From Hyphomicrobium sp. (GTDB lineage Bacteria; Pseudomonadota; Alphaproteobacteria; Rhizobiales; Hyphomicrobiaceae), in NCBI GenBank assembly GCA_030148725.1, contig JASBSU010000026.1:1-49947 (forward strand): 49,947 bases of DNA, given 5' to 3'. Both the position numbers and the translations under genes were made by a program. A model generated the notes under the pieces. The model did not search any database. It was given only the letters and a program-made list of their open reading frames with translations, and was not told the DNA's origin. Of the stretch, positions 35,898-44,133 are shown one piece after another (position 1 is the first letter of the stretch; every line of letters starts with the position of its first letter).

Positions 35898-36716
35898 TCA
35901 GCGCTTGATGTTGAAGTAGATCGCTTGGGTGAAGCTGAACGTAACGTTCGGCACATCTGATGGCGGCGTCGGGAACGGGCTGGCACGCGCGAAAACCTCG
36001 ATCGCCTCCTGATCGAGCAGTGCTGAGCCCGAACTCTTGTCGAGGTGCGTTGAGATCACGCGGCCGGAGCGGTCGATGACGAACGACACGCTGGCGACGC
36101 CCTCATGACCCTGCGAACGCGCGTCGGACGGGTACTTCTTGTGCTTGTTGAGATGCAGGGCAACCGCCTTCTGCCACGTCAGCGTTGCCTTCGACGGCTT
36201 GGTCGACAGGCCCTGCCGAGGCGCCACAGCGACCTCCGCCACTGGTGCTTCGACGGGTGGCGGTGCGGCGGTCTCCTGCGAAACCGATGACGCTATTGGA
36301 AGCGCCTCCTGTTTGGGTCGCGGATCTTCCTTTGCTTCTTCTTCCTTGACCTCTTCGACCTCGACCTTCTTCTCGACGACGACCTCGGGCTCCGGCGCGA
36401 GCGGTGCTTCCTCGACCTTCGGCATCTCGATCTCGGACTTCTCCTTGATCTCCTCGCTGGGCGCGACTGCGGCTGCGGCCTCTTCGGAGCGTACGCCGAT
36501 CGCGACGTTCATCTTCTCGACCTGCGGCGCCGCCGCCACCGGAGCGAGTTCGACGAGGAACGCACCTTCCGTTTCGTCGCTGTCGTCTTCCTCAGGCCAA
36601 TTGACGAGCGCGAAAGCGCCCGCCGCCGCGTGCATGGATACCATCAGGAAGCCAGCGATCAGCCAGCGGCGCGTCCGCGCTGCTGAGCCTTCCATGAGAT
36701 CCAAATAAGCGTTCAT
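35898..36716 (-). CDS. tonB: TonB energy transducer
   Basis: TonB carries proton-motive-force energy from ExbB-ExbD across the periplasm to outer-membrane receptors. The 272-residue protein has a membrane anchor at about residues 18-40 (RWLIAGFLMVSMHAAAGAFA), a long Glu/Lys/Pro-rich periplasmic spacer (VEKKVEVEEVKEEEAKEDPR), and a C-terminal TonB domain (KYPSDARSQGHEGVASVSFV; ALLDQEAIEVFARASPFPTP; VTFSFTQAIYFNIKR). Its start overlaps the exbD stop in an ATGA, so it is the last gene of an exbB-exbD-tonB operon. No TonB-dependent receptor is nearby, so the substrate is open; iron uptake is the usual role. Confidence 0.93.
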   Translation of the reverse strand: MNAYLDLMEGSAARTRRWLIAGFLMVSMHAAAGAFALVNWPEEDDSDETEGAFLVELAPVAAAPQVEKMNVAIGVRSEEAAAAVAPSEEIKEKSEIEMPKVEEAPLAPEPEVVVEKKVEVEEVKEEEAKEDPRPKQEALPIASSVSQETAAPPPVEAPVAEVAVAPRQGLSTKPSKATLTWQKAVALHLNKHKKYPSDARSQGHEGVASVSFVIDRSGRVISTHLDKSSGSALLDQEAIEVFARASPFPTPPSDVPNVTFSFTQAIYFNIKR

Positions 36717-37222
36717 GGCGTCGGGGGCGGCGATGGCTGTTGCTGCGCTGGGGTGCCCTGCACCGGCGGCGTTGAGGGAACGCCACCTGCGGCGCCTATT
36801 GGCCCTCCTGGAGGACCCTCCAGGCCGACCAGCGCGACCTTGAGATAGCCGGCAGCGCGCAAGGTATCCATGAGCCGCATCAACTCGCCGTACGGCACGG
36901 ATTTATCGGCGCGCAGGAACAGGCGCTTGTTACGGTCCCCGCTGGTCTGAGAATCGAGAGCCGGGCCGAGGCCGTTCCAAAGCACCATGTCATTGCCGAC
37001 TGCGAGGGACATATCGGCCTTCAGCGTCACGAACAGCGGCTTGTCCGGCTTCTTGGCGGGCGCCGCCTGCGAAACCGGCAGCTCCACCGGCACGTCGACC
37101 GTCGATAGCGGCGCGACGACCATGAAGATGATGAGAAGCACTAGCATCACGTCGATGAACGGCGTGACGTTGATCTCGTGGTTCTCTGTCGCGTCTTCGC
37201 TGTCTGAGAGCTTCCCCGCCAT
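36713..37222 (-). CDS. exbD: ExbD biopolymer transport protein
   Basis: This 169-residue protein has the ExbD/TolR layout: a short cytosolic N-terminus, ending in NHEINVTPFIDVMLVLLIIF with the proton-path aspartate in VTPFIDVMLVLL, then a periplasmic domain (VDVPVELPVSQAAP; KPLFVTLKADMSLAVGNDMV; LFLRADKSVPYGELMRLMDT). The C-terminus is extended by a Pro/Gly-rich tail ending in QQQPSPPPTP. It lies 6 bp after exbB and overlaps tonB by 4 bp. Together with ExbB it forms the proton-driven motor for TonB. Confidence 0.94.
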   Translation of the reverse strand: MAGKLSDSEDATENHEINVTPFIDVMLVLLIIFMVVAPLSTVDVPVELPVSQAAPAKKPDKPLFVTLKADMSLAVGNDMVLWNGLGPALDSQTSGDRNKRLFLRADKSVPYGELMRLMDTLRAAGYLKVALVGLEGPPGGPIGAAGGVPSTPPVQGTPAQQQPSPPPTP

Positions 37223-37228
37223 TGGCTT

Positions 37229-38398
37229 TTACTCCGCGGCCCGGAGTTCAGGGCGCACGCCGCGATCGAAGTCGCGCGAGACAAGTCCGATCACGGTAAC
37301 GGAGGCATCGCCGACCAGCGCTTTGTAGCTGCCAATGGCGCGCGCGAAGTGGTTGTAGACTATGACCGCAGGGATCGCGGCGATGAGGCCGAAGGCCGTG
37401 GCGAGCAGAGCCTCGGCAATACCCGGCGCAACGATCGCAAGGTTGGTCGTCTGCGCCTCGGAGATGCCGATGAAGCTGTTCATGATGCCCCAAACGGTGC
37501 CGAACAGTCCCACGAACGGAGCCGTCGAACCGATCGTCGCCAGCACGCCGGTGCCGCGGTTGATGTCGCGTCCGGCCGCATTCTCGACCCGGTCGAGCCG
37601 CGCCTGAATGCGCTCCTTGATGGCGTACTTGTCCGCGACATCCCATGACGCGCGCGTCTCGGCGATGGCTGCGTTGATCATCGCAGGCACAGCACCACGC
37701 TTCGCGTCGACGAGATGTGCCGCCTCGCTGAGAGAGTTGGCGGTATTCAACCGGCGCAGCTGATGGCGGATACGGTGCTTCGCGGCCCACAGCTCGATCG
37801 TCTTGGCGAGCCACACCGTCCAGGTCATGACCGATGCGAGTATGAGGCCGATCATCACCGCTTTGACGACGAGGTCGGCCTGCATGAACATGCCCCACGG
37901 CGACAGATCGCGTGGCAGCTTCTCTGCATGGACGAGCGCCGGTGTGGGCGGAGCCGCGGCTGCAGCCCCCGGCGTCGGATCCGACGAAACATCGTGCGTA
38001 GTCTGGCCAACACCGGCGTCCATTGGCGGAGCCAGTGGCTGCGAAGGGCCACCTGCGGCGGGAGCGCTAGGGAAATCGGTTGGCGAGGGAGCAGCAGCAG
38101 GCGATGGGGGGCTCGGCTGTGACGTCGACGGAGCAGCAGTGGCGCTCGATGCTGCCGGCGTAGCCGCTGCCGAGGACGCATCAGGGGGCGCGGGCTGGGC
38201 GACGACGCTATCCATCGGCGCCGCCATCGGAGCGACCGGCTGGGCGGCTGGGATTTGCGCCTGTTCAGCCGCGGGCGTCGTGGCAGCAGGAGCAGGGGTT
38301 TCTTGCGCTAATGCTGCCGAGGCGAAACACACTGCCAGTGCAGCGCTCAGCAGCGCCAGTTTAGAGCCATTCCAATAAGCAAATCGGACCATAGCCAT
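37229..38398 (-). CDS. exbB: ExbB proton-channel protein with long Ala/Pro-rich N-terminal extension
   Basis: The start at 38398 (or 38392, [20 protein letters not shown]) is favoured because the possible promoter lies at about 38461-38466, too close to the 38452 ATG. A signal peptide (cleavage after ASAALA) is followed by about 130 residues of Ala/Pro/Ser low complexity. The MotA/TolQ/ExbB core then follows with three membrane segments: [40 protein letters not shown] and [20 protein letters not shown]. At 389 residues it is about 145 longer than E. coli ExbB; the extra periplasmic region occurs in related ExbB proteins of Hyphomicrobiales in various lengths. It heads the exbB-exbD-tonB operon. 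Confidence 0.92.
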   Translation of the reverse strand: MAMVRFAYWNGSKLALLSAALAVCFASAALAQETPAPAATTPAAEQAQIPAAQPVAPMAAPMDSVVAQPAPPDASSAAATPAASSATAAPSTSQPSPPSPAAAPSPTDFPSAPAAGGPSQPLAPPMDAGVGQTTHDVSSDPTPGAAAAAPPTPALVHAEKLPRDLSPWGMFMQADLVVKAVMIGLILASVMTWTVWLAKTIELWAAKHRIRHQLRRLNTANSLSEAAHLVDAKRGAVPAMINAAIAETRASWDVADKYAIKERIQARLDRVENAAGRDINRGTGVLATIGSTAPFVGLFGTVWGIMNSFIGISEAQTTNLAIVAPGIAEALLATAFGLIAAIPAVIVYNHFARAIGSYKALVGDASVTVIGLVSRDFDRGVRPELRAAE

Positions 38399-38460
38399 GG
38401 CGCCCAATTCTGTTCTTTTCTCGCGAAACCTATGGCCCATAGGTAATACCATACTAACTA

Positions 38461-38479
38461 TGTCAAGTTTGAATCTTGA
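38461..38479 (-). promoter_or_regulatory. Inverted repeat with TTGACA upstream of exbB
   Basis: TCAAG at 38463-38467 and CTTGA at 38475-38479 form an inverted repeat with a 7-nt spacer. It overlaps a minus-strand TTGACA (38466-38461) that could be the exbB -35 box; a matching -10 is weak (TATGGG, 38441-38436). It may be an iron-responsive operator, but the sequence does not match Fur, Irr or RirA boxes closely enough to name one. Confidence 0.35.
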
Positions 38480-38620
38480 TCGCGCTTCGGTCTGACACCC
38501 GTTTGCCGGGGATATGCCGGCGACGGAACCCCATCAGAAGTAGGTGGCACAACTCGGGCAGCGCTTGAGCGCAATCGCCGCGGGGCTTGGCGCTAGCCGG
38601 CCCCGTGCTATCTTTTCGGT

Positions 38621-39019
38621 ATGAGCGAAAAACCTCTCCCCGACGACGAAGCGGCTTGGCGCAAGAATCTGACGCCTGAACAATATCGCGTTCTGCGCCA
38701 GAAGGGCACCGAGCCCCCTTTCACAGGCGAGCACCTGCACACCGATGCCGATGGCACCTTCACGTGCGCGGCCTGTGGCAATCCGCTTTTCGCCTCTGAA
38801 ACGAAGTTCGATTCCGGTACCGGCTGGCCTTCCTTCGATGAGGCGCTGCCTGGCGCCGTCGAGTATCACGCCGATTCCTCGCACGGCATGGTCCGCACCG
38901 AGATCACCTGCGCCCGCTGCGGCTCTCACCTCGGCCACGTGTTCGACGATGGCCCGACCGCGAGCGGGAAGCGCTACTGCATCAACTCGGTCTGCCTGAA
39001 CCTCGACGAGAAAAGCTGA
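38621..39019 (+). CDS. msrB: Peptide-methionine (R)-S-oxide reductase MsrB
   Basis: MsrB reduces the R epimer of methionine sulfoxide in oxidized proteins. The 132-residue protein contains the structural zinc site C49/C52 (FTCAACGNPLF) and C97/C100 (EITCARCGSHLGHVFDDGP), and the catalytic cysteine C120 in KRYCINSVCLNLD. The substrate pocket motif DSGTGWPSF is present. There is no signal peptide, so it is cytosolic. It is convergent with the SUOX-fold molybdoprotein gene, 8 bp apart, which is notable because MsrP (YedY), of that fold, repairs methionine sulfoxide in the periplasm. Confidence 0.96.
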   Translation: MSEKPLPDDEAAWRKNLTPEQYRVLRQKGTEPPFTGEHLHTDADGTFTCAACGNPLFASETKFDSGTGWPSFDEALPGAVEYHADSSHGMVRTEITCARCGSHLGHVFDDGPTASGKRYCINSVCLNLDEKS

Positions 39020-39027
39020 GCTGAAGC

Positions 39028-39795
39028 TCAGATGCCGGCGTACCACTCGTAGCCACGGTCTTCCCAGAAGCCGCCGCGACCACCCTCGATCATCGCGAAG
39101 CTCGAAACGGCCTCGATCCGCTGCACGTACTTTGCGTGCTTGTAGCCGAGCTGCCGCTCGACGCGCAGGCGAATGGGTGCACCGTGCGGCACGCTCAGCG
39201 GCGCGCCGTTCATGTCGTAAGCGAGTATCGTTTGCGGATGAAACGCATCAATGAGGTCGATGCTCTCGTAATATTTGCTGAACGCGCCGAGCTTGTCGGC
39301 GCAGTGAAACACCAGATAACGCGCTTCGGGCTTCAGCCCCACGCTCTGCAGCAGCGGGCCAAGCTGCGCTCCGGTCCACTTGCCGATCGCGCTCCAACCT
39401 TCGACGCAGTCGTGACGCGTAATCTGCGTGCGTGAGGGCAGTCGCCGCAACTCCTCGAGCTTCAGCGACGTCGGCCGCTCGACGAGACCGTCAATGCTGA
39501 GAGCGAAATCGGAAAACCCGTTCTTCGCCATCGCCTGGTAAATCGGGTCGGCGACGCTTGTCGATCCGTTGGCCTTGAAATGCGTCGACAGGTCGGCTTC
39601 CGAATATTCGCGCGCAAGAGACCGCTCGGTGAGCACGAGGCGCTGCACATTCTTGGTGAGCCACTCGGCCTTCGACAGCACCTCTCGAAACGATGGCGAC
39701 CGAGACAGCTGATCGCAGCCGCCGAGGAACGTGGCACCGCCAAGCGCGGCACCCCGCGCAAGAAAGCTGCGGCGGCTGATCCGGTCACTGGACAT
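39028..39795 (-). CDS. Exported SUOX-fold molybdopterin oxidoreductase (MsrP/YedY-like)
   Basis: The start at 39795 gives 255 residues with a twin-arginine signal (SRRSFLARGAALGGATFLGG, R8-R9), which may also be a lipoprotein signal because LGGC ends at C27. The fold is that of sulfite oxidase/MsrP: the molybdenum-ligand cysteine is C130 in TRHDCVEGWSAIGKWTGAQL, followed by LVFHCADKLGAFSKYYESID and GAPIRLRVERQLGYKHAKYV. It is exported folded with its cofactor. The preceding gene on the same strand encodes a cytochrome b and overlaps it by 11 bp, so the pair is an electron-transfer unit like YedY-YedZ, although that cytochrome is not of the YedZ type. The substrate is unproven; methionine sulfoxide or another S/N-oxide is plausible. 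Confidence 0.88.
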   Translation of the reverse strand: MSSDRISRRSFLARGAALGGATFLGGCDQLSRSPSFREVLSKAEWLTKNVQRLVLTERSLAREYSEADLSTHFKANGSTSVADPIYQAMAKNGFSDFALSIDGLVERPTSLKLEELRRLPSRTQITRHDCVEGWSAIGKWTGAQLGPLLQSVGLKPEARYLVFHCADKLGAFSKYYESIDLIDAFHPQTILAYDMNGAPLSVPHGAPIRLRVERQLGYKHAKYVQRIEAVSSFAMIEGGRGGFWEDRGYEWYAGI

Positions 39796-40627
39796 GCGTG
39801 CCCTCCGTCGGCTCGATCGCATAGCGCCCGGTGATCATCGAGCGGATATTGTTGAAGGCCCCCGAGAGAAAAACCATCGCGATGTGGACGAGGAAGAACA
39901 GCGTCAGCGCGAAGGCGCATAGGAAGTGAATAGTGCGCGCCGACTGCCGTCCGCCGAACATGTCGAGGAGGAACGGGAAAGCAGCGTCCATGCCCGGCGA
40001 CATCGTGAGGCCGGTGAGAAACACCAGCGGCAGCAGACCGAAGATCACTGCGAGGTAAGCAAGCTTCTGTAAGACGTTGTAGCGCTTTGCCTCATCGCCC
40101 TTCGGGAAGCGAAGCCGCGCGTGATCCCAGAATGACGTTCCGATGTGCCCGATCTCGCCACGCGTTGGAGCGAGGTCTCGGCGCACGTGACCGCTCAAGA
40201 ACGAATAGAGGAGATACGCGAGGCCATTGATGACGAGCAGCCACGCAAAGAAGAAGTGCCACCGCCTGCCGGTCGCGAGATCGCGATAGGATGGCAATGT
40301 GAGCCACTGCGGAAATCCGCGCCCTTCCAGCTTCCCGTCATAGCCCTTCGAAAGGCCCAGCAGGCCCGTCGTATCGAACGCATGACTGCCGATGCTGGTG
40401 ATGCCCTTGTAGCTTCCGTCATCCTGCTGCACGACATCCATACTCAGCACGGCACGCGCGGGTTCGGATGTCGAGCCGAAATAGAGCGTCGGGTGCGCAT
40501 TGAAGATCTGCAGCCCGCTCATCAGCAGAACCAGCAGACAGAGCGCGTTGACCCAATGAGTGATCCGAACCATCAGCGCGTGCCGATAGACAAGCTCTCG
40601 CTGGGGCGGGGCGGCGGTTACGGCCAT
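39785..40627 (-). CDS. Cytochrome b561-type membrane subunit
   Basis: This 280-residue protein resembles the bacterial cytochrome b561/Ni-Fe hydrogenase b-subunit fold (PF01292). It has four to five membrane segments with heme-ligand-type histidines in RITHWVNALC (H24), RRWHFFFAWLLVINGLAYLL, TIHFLCAFALTLFF and LVHIAMVFLSG. A soluble loop of about 50 residues (residues 58-110) is inserted after the first helix. It overlaps the SUOX-fold gene by 11 bp and should anchor or feed electrons from the quinone pool to that periplasmic enzyme. The family is clear; the partner is inferred from the overlap. Confidence 0.86.
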   Translation of the reverse strand: MAVTAAPPQRELVYRHALMVRITHWVNALCLLVLLMSGLQIFNAHPTLYFGSTSEPARAVLSMDVVQQDDGSYKGITSIGSHAFDTTGLLGLSKGYDGKLEGRGFPQWLTLPSYRDLATGRRWHFFFAWLLVINGLAYLLYSFLSGHVRRDLAPTRGEIGHIGTSFWDHARLRFPKGDEAKRYNVLQKLAYLAVIFGLLPLVFLTGLTMSPGMDAAFPFLLDMFGGRQSARTIHFLCAFALTLFFLVHIAMVFLSGAFNNIRSMITGRYAIEPTEGTHVQ

Positions 40628-40759
40628 CTGACATCCTTTCCCAGCCAGCTTATCGCTACGGTCCGCAAATGCGCATAATTGGATCGATAGCTTTGCGACT
40701 ATCGCTCGGCGCCGTGTGAATGGATGTACGCCGCTTGAAAACAGATCGTTACAAGCGCT

Positions 40760-42130
40760 TCAAGCACCTTTTCTGGCGGGAAGCCGCGCCAGCGGTATGC
40801 GCAGGGTGACTTGGCATCCCCGTTCGGGATTATCGATGCTGAGCGTCGCCCCCCAAGCCTCCGCGATGTCGCCCACGATGGCGAGACCAAGACCCGCCGA
40901 GCCGGACGAGTCGAGCCGCCCGCCCCGTTTCATGGCCTCGGCAACCCTGGCCTGAGGAATGCCCGGTCCATCGTCTTTCACCGAAAGCGCGACGGCCCCA
41001 TCGACGATCCCGGCGCTCACCGTGACCGCATCGACCGCATGGCGAGCCGCGTTCTCGACGAGGTTGCCAAGCGCCTCGGTCAGATCTTCGGGATCGATGC
41101 GTGCCAGAAGTCCCGATGGAATGTCGATGTTCCAGCCGAGGCGGCGCCCCTCTGGCGTTCGCTCGATCACGCGCACCACCCGATGTGCGACCGCATCGAC
41201 GTTGGCGGAGGCACTGGCGGCATTTGCGCCACTGCGCGCGCGCGTCAACTCGCGTTCGACGTGGCGCCGCATGGTGCCGGCTATATTCTCGATATCGTCC
41301 GCCATCTCCGTCTCGCCCTTCGCCTTGAGGCGCTGCGCATCATCGCTCAGGAGCTGCAGGGGCGTTTTGAGGCCGTGCGCGAGATCGGCAGCGCGCGTTC
41401 GCGCTTTCTCGATCTGGCGCTCTCGCGCTTCGAGCAACCGATCGATCTCGCTGGCCAGCGGAAGAACTTCATCGGGCAAGTCCGCGCCGAGCCGCCCAGC
41501 CGCTCCAGACGCGACGTCTGCCAGCTTGCGCCGCACCGCCGACAGCGGCTTGAGGCCGATCGTAACCTGTGCCCACGCCGCAGCGGTGAGCAACGCAGCG
41601 AGCACCAGAAGCAGAGGAACCACGGCGCCGGCAAAGCCACGCGAGGCAGCGTTGATAGCGGAATCGTCGATGGCCGCCGCAACGCGCGCCGTGTGCCCGC
41701 CGAGCCGTGCCGGGAGTTCCACGCGTCGCTGCACGAGATGCACCCTGCGGCCGTCCGGGCCTGGCAACTCGTGCTCGTAGAGTTCATCGCCAACTTGGCG
41801 CTCGCTCGGAAGGTCGATCTCGAAATCCCACAGTGACCGCGAACGCAGCACCGGCCCTCCGGGCTCGATGTTGACCTGCCAGTAAAGACCAGAGAGCGGA
41901 CGCTGGAACCTGGGATCGCCCGGTGGCCGCACAACAGTCAGCGCACCATCGGGGCCTTTATCGATGCCGGCGATGATGCGGTCGATGTACGTCGCGAGTT
42001 CTGCGTTGATCCATCGTTCGACGTGCCGCTCGAACAGGTAGGTGAGCGCGCCTGCTGAGAGCGCCAGAGCGCCAAGGATGAACAAGGCCGCGCCCGCCAG
42101 GAGGCGCAGGCGCAGCGAGCCAAAGCTCAT
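40760..42130 (-). CDS. Sensor histidine kinase of PepSY-linked two-component system
   Basis: This 456-residue kinase has a membrane helix at about residues 10-34, a periplasmic sensor domain of about 130 residues (VNIEPGGPVLRSRSLWDFEI), a second helix at about 168-190, and a HAMP linker. The HisKA region has H252 (AADLAHGLKTPLQLLSDDAQ), then the N box LGNLVENAARHAVDAVTV, the G1 box VKDDGPGIP and the G2 box GSAGLGLAIVGD. The PhoQ/QseC-like sensor architecture could sense cations or envelope stress, but the ligand is not readable. Its start overlaps the response-regulator stop in ATGA. Confidence 0.92.
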   Translation of the reverse strand: MSFGSLRLRLLAGAALFILGALALSAGALTYLFERHVERWINAELATYIDRIIAGIDKGPDGALTVVRPPGDPRFQRPLSGLYWQVNIEPGGPVLRSRSLWDFEIDLPSERQVGDELYEHELPGPDGRRVHLVQRRVELPARLGGHTARVAAAIDDSAINAASRGFAGAVVPLLLVLAALLTAAAWAQVTIGLKPLSAVRRKLADVASGAAGRLGADLPDEVLPLASEIDRLLEARERQIEKARTRAADLAHGLKTPLQLLSDDAQRLKAKGETEMADDIENIAGTMRRHVERELTRARSGANAASASANVDAVAHRVVRVIERTPEGRRLGWNIDIPSGLLARIDPEDLTEALGNLVENAARHAVDAVTVSAGIVDGAVALSVKDDGPGIPQARVAEAMKRGGRLDSSGSAGLGLAIVGDIAEAWGATLSIDNPERGCQVTLRIPLARLPARKGA

Positions 42131-42792
42131 GACGCTTCATCCGGCAGCAGGTATCCAAAGCCGCGCCGCGTCTCGATGGCGTCGGCTCCGAGCTTCTTGC
42201 GCAGCCGCATGACGAGCGCCTCGAGCGCGTTGGCATTGCGCGCGTCGTCATCGCCGTAGAGATGCTCGATCAGCTCATGCGGCGGCACCACGCGCCCCTT
42301 GTGATGCATCAAGTAAGCGACCAGCCTGTATTCGAGCGGCGATGCCTGCACCGGCTCTCCGGCGACGAGGATGCGCATCTGCCGCGTGTCGAGACTTAGG
42401 CTGCCGGCTTCCAGCACAGCGCTCGCCTGTCCGACCGAACGTCGGATCAGCGCCCGCACGCGCGCCAGCAGCTCCTCGGTGCGAAAAGGCTTTGCGAGGT
42501 AGTCGTCGGCTCCGGCGTCGATGCCTTCAACGCGCTCCGGCCATGCCCCGCGCGCCGTCAGCACCAGGACAGGCATGTTACGACCGCTGGCGCGCCAGCG
42601 CTTCAACACAGCCAGCCCATCCATTTTCGGCAGGCCGAGATCGAGCACGATGAGATCGTACGATTCAGTATCGCCGCGGAACCAGGCGTCCTCGCCGTCT
42701 TCCGATACGTCGCAGGCATAACCCGCAGCCGTGAGCGCGCTCTTCACGCCCTCGACGATGCGCGGTTCGTCCTCGACGATCAGGATGCGCAT
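42127..42792 (-). CDS. OmpR/PhoP-type response regulator
   Basis: This 221-residue regulator has acidic pocket E7-D8-E9, phosphoacceptor D51 (LIVLDLGLPKMDG), T79 and K101 (DDYLAKPF) in the receiver, and a winged-helix output domain (ASPLEYRLVAYLMHHKGRVV; NANALEALVMRLRKKLGADA; ETRRGFGYLLPDE). It is intact. The gene is the middle member of a three-gene operon: its start overlaps the PepSY gene stop by one base and its stop overlaps the kinase start by four bases. Confidence 0.94.
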   Translation of the reverse strand: MRILIVEDEPRIVEGVKSALTAAGYACDVSEDGEDAWFRGDTESYDLIVLDLGLPKMDGLAVLKRWRASGRNMPVLVLTARGAWPERVEGIDAGADDYLAKPFRTEELLARVRALIRRSVGQASAVLEAGSLSLDTRQMRILVAGEPVQASPLEYRLVAYLMHHKGRVVPPHELIEHLYGDDDARNANALEALVMRLRKKLGADAIETRRGFGYLLPDEAS

Positions 42793-43109
42793 CAGTCATC
42801 GTCCTCGATCTTCAGGATCTTGCCGCTCTTTGCATCGGCTTCGACTTCCCTGACGCGCCCGTTGGCCCCTAGAATCTTCACATCGTACACATAGATGCCG
42901 TCCTCGAGTTCGAGCTCGACCTCGATCAACTCGCCCGGAACGGCGGCCTTCACGCCGACGATGATTTCTTCCAAGGGCCTAATGCGTCCCTCTTCGAGAA
43001 GGCGCCGAGCGACATCGGGACCAACGTCATCGGCGAGAACGACGGCGGATGATACCAGAAGTGCCATGCTGGCGGCGACTTGGCTGCGCCAAATGCGGAA
43101 ATTGCTCAT
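42792..43109 (-). CDS. Exported PepSY domain protein
   Basis: The start at 43109 (MSNFRIWRSQVAASMALLVS) gives 105 residues with a signal peptide ending near VVLA. The rest is a single acidic PepSY domain: ARRLLEEGRIRPLEEIIVGV, LIEVELELEDGIYVYDVKIL and VREVEADAKSGKILKIEDDD. PepSY proteins often inhibit periplasmic proteases or occur with envelope two-component systems. As the first gene of the PepSY-regulator-kinase operon it probably feeds into signalling by binding the sensor or its ligand (inference). A second PepSY gene is divergent 129 bp away. Confidence 0.87.
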   Translation of the reverse strand: MSNFRIWRSQVAASMALLVSSAVVLADDVGPDVARRLLEEGRIRPLEEIIVGVKAAVPGELIEVELELEDGIYVYDVKILGANGRVREVEADAKSGKILKIEDDD

Positions 43110-43238
43110 GCGGCGAGCTTGAGGTGGATGCGCTGACAACTCACTGACGGCCGGCATCAGACGCCCGTCAGGCGCGTACCGGCATGGTCATGGGCAGCCG
43201 GACGGTTATTCCGGTGAAACCCTCACAGGAGAAGCTCC

Positions 43239-43508
43239 ATGATTGCCAAAGTCGCCGCTTCCGTTCTCGCGCTCTCGCTGCTCGCCGCCACCGGCGCTCA
43301 AGCAGATCGGCGCCTCAAAGTCCCGGCCGACCAGTGGCTGAGCCCCGCGCAGATCACCGAGAAGCTGCAGGGCCAGGGTTACAAGGTCACTGAGATTGAG
43401 ACCGACGACGGCGCCTACGAGGTCGACCTGATCGACAAGAACGGCACGAAGATCGAAGCCCACGTCCATCCCGCGACGGGCGATATTCTCGTCGGATACG
43501 ACAACTAA
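43239..43508 (+). CDS. Second exported PepSY domain protein
   Basis: This 89-residue protein has a signal peptide (MIAKVAASVLALSLLAATGA, cleaved at AQA) and one PepSY_2-like domain: LSPAQITEKLQGQGYKVTEI, GAYEVDLIDKNGTKIEAHVH and PATGDILVGYDN. The Shine-Dalgarno AGGAGAAG is well placed. Being divergent from the PepSY-regulator-kinase operon, it is a natural target of that regulator (inference). A terminator follows. Confidence 0.87.
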   Translation: MIAKVAASVLALSLLAATGAQADRRLKVPADQWLSPAQITEKLQGQGYKVTEIETDDGAYEVDLIDKNGTKIEAHVHPATGDILVGYDN

Positions 43509-43534
43509 AGGTCAGCCGATACTGATGACGCTGA

Positions 43535-43566
43535 GCGGCCGGGGAAACCCGGCCGCATTGCTTTCA
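43535..43566 (+). terminator. Hairpin terminator after PepSY gene
   Basis: GCGGCCGGG at 43535-43543 pairs with CCCGGCCGC at 43548-43556 around a GAAA tetraloop and is followed by ATTGCTTTC. The T-run is short, but the stem is very stable. Confidence 0.7.
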
Positions 43567-43576
43567 GCCCGCAGGC

Positions 43577-43960
43577 TCAGCGCCACAGGCCCAGGCTATC
43601 CCAATCGGCTTCCGGAATTTCTTTGCCGATCTCGTAGCTGAAGGTAAGCGCCTTCATCTGATCCGGCGTCACCTCGCAGGTGAACTTCAACGAATACCAG
43701 CGCGATTGCGCTCGCACCGCACCGCCTTTCGCGGAGACCTCGGTTCCCGTGTACTTGGCGCGGCCGTTGATGCTGGTCTTGATACGATCGACTTTAGGCA
43801 GCTTCTTGTCTCGCCGGATGGTGTCGACACCCTTCATGGCACACACTTGGTGTGCCCGTTCCTCAGGATCGAGTTTCATCAGCTGGTCGTGGATGCTGGC
43901 ACCATGCGCGGCGCCCGTCACGGCGAGCAGCGCTGCCGGTAGCCAGAACGTCAGTCTCAT
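43577..43960 (-). CDS. DUF930 family exported protein
   Basis: This 127-residue protein has a signal peptide (MRLTFWLPAALLAVTGAAHG). Its mature sequence, LDPEERAHQVCAMKGVDTIR, KLPKVDRIKTSINGRAKYTG, the RSRWYSLKFTCEV-type block (here QSRWYSLKFTCEVTPDQMKA) and FSYEIGKEIP, matches the DUF930 family of Hyphomicrobiales. Two cysteines, one in each half, would form the expected disulfide. No biochemical function is established for the family. It is convergent with the PepSY gene. Confidence 0.82.
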   Translation of the reverse strand: MRLTFWLPAALLAVTGAAHGASIHDQLMKLDPEERAHQVCAMKGVDTIRRDKKLPKVDRIKTSINGRAKYTGTEVSAKGGAVRAQSRWYSLKFTCEVTPDQMKALTFSYEIGKEIPEADWDSLGLWR

Positions 43961-44076
43961 GTTTCCCCCCGAAACAGGGCTGCGAGCCCCAAACCGTATG
44001 GGACCGAAAAATCGGGCAATCCTAAGACGTTGAGCGGCAGGGACACGCAGGGCGCCCGACTAAGGCAATAATTGCC

Positions 44077-44107
44077 AAAAGGCCCGCAACCCAATGGGAT
44101 GCGAGCC
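44077..44107 (-). terminator. Terminator after mlaC-like gene
   Basis: On the minus strand GGCTCGCA (44107-44100) pairs with TGCGGGCC (44088-44081), with one G-T pair, and is followed by TTTT (44080-44077). It lies 27 bp beyond the stop codon. Confidence 0.7.
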
Positions 44108-44133
44108 TGCGCATGTGAGGTTTCTGCGATTGC

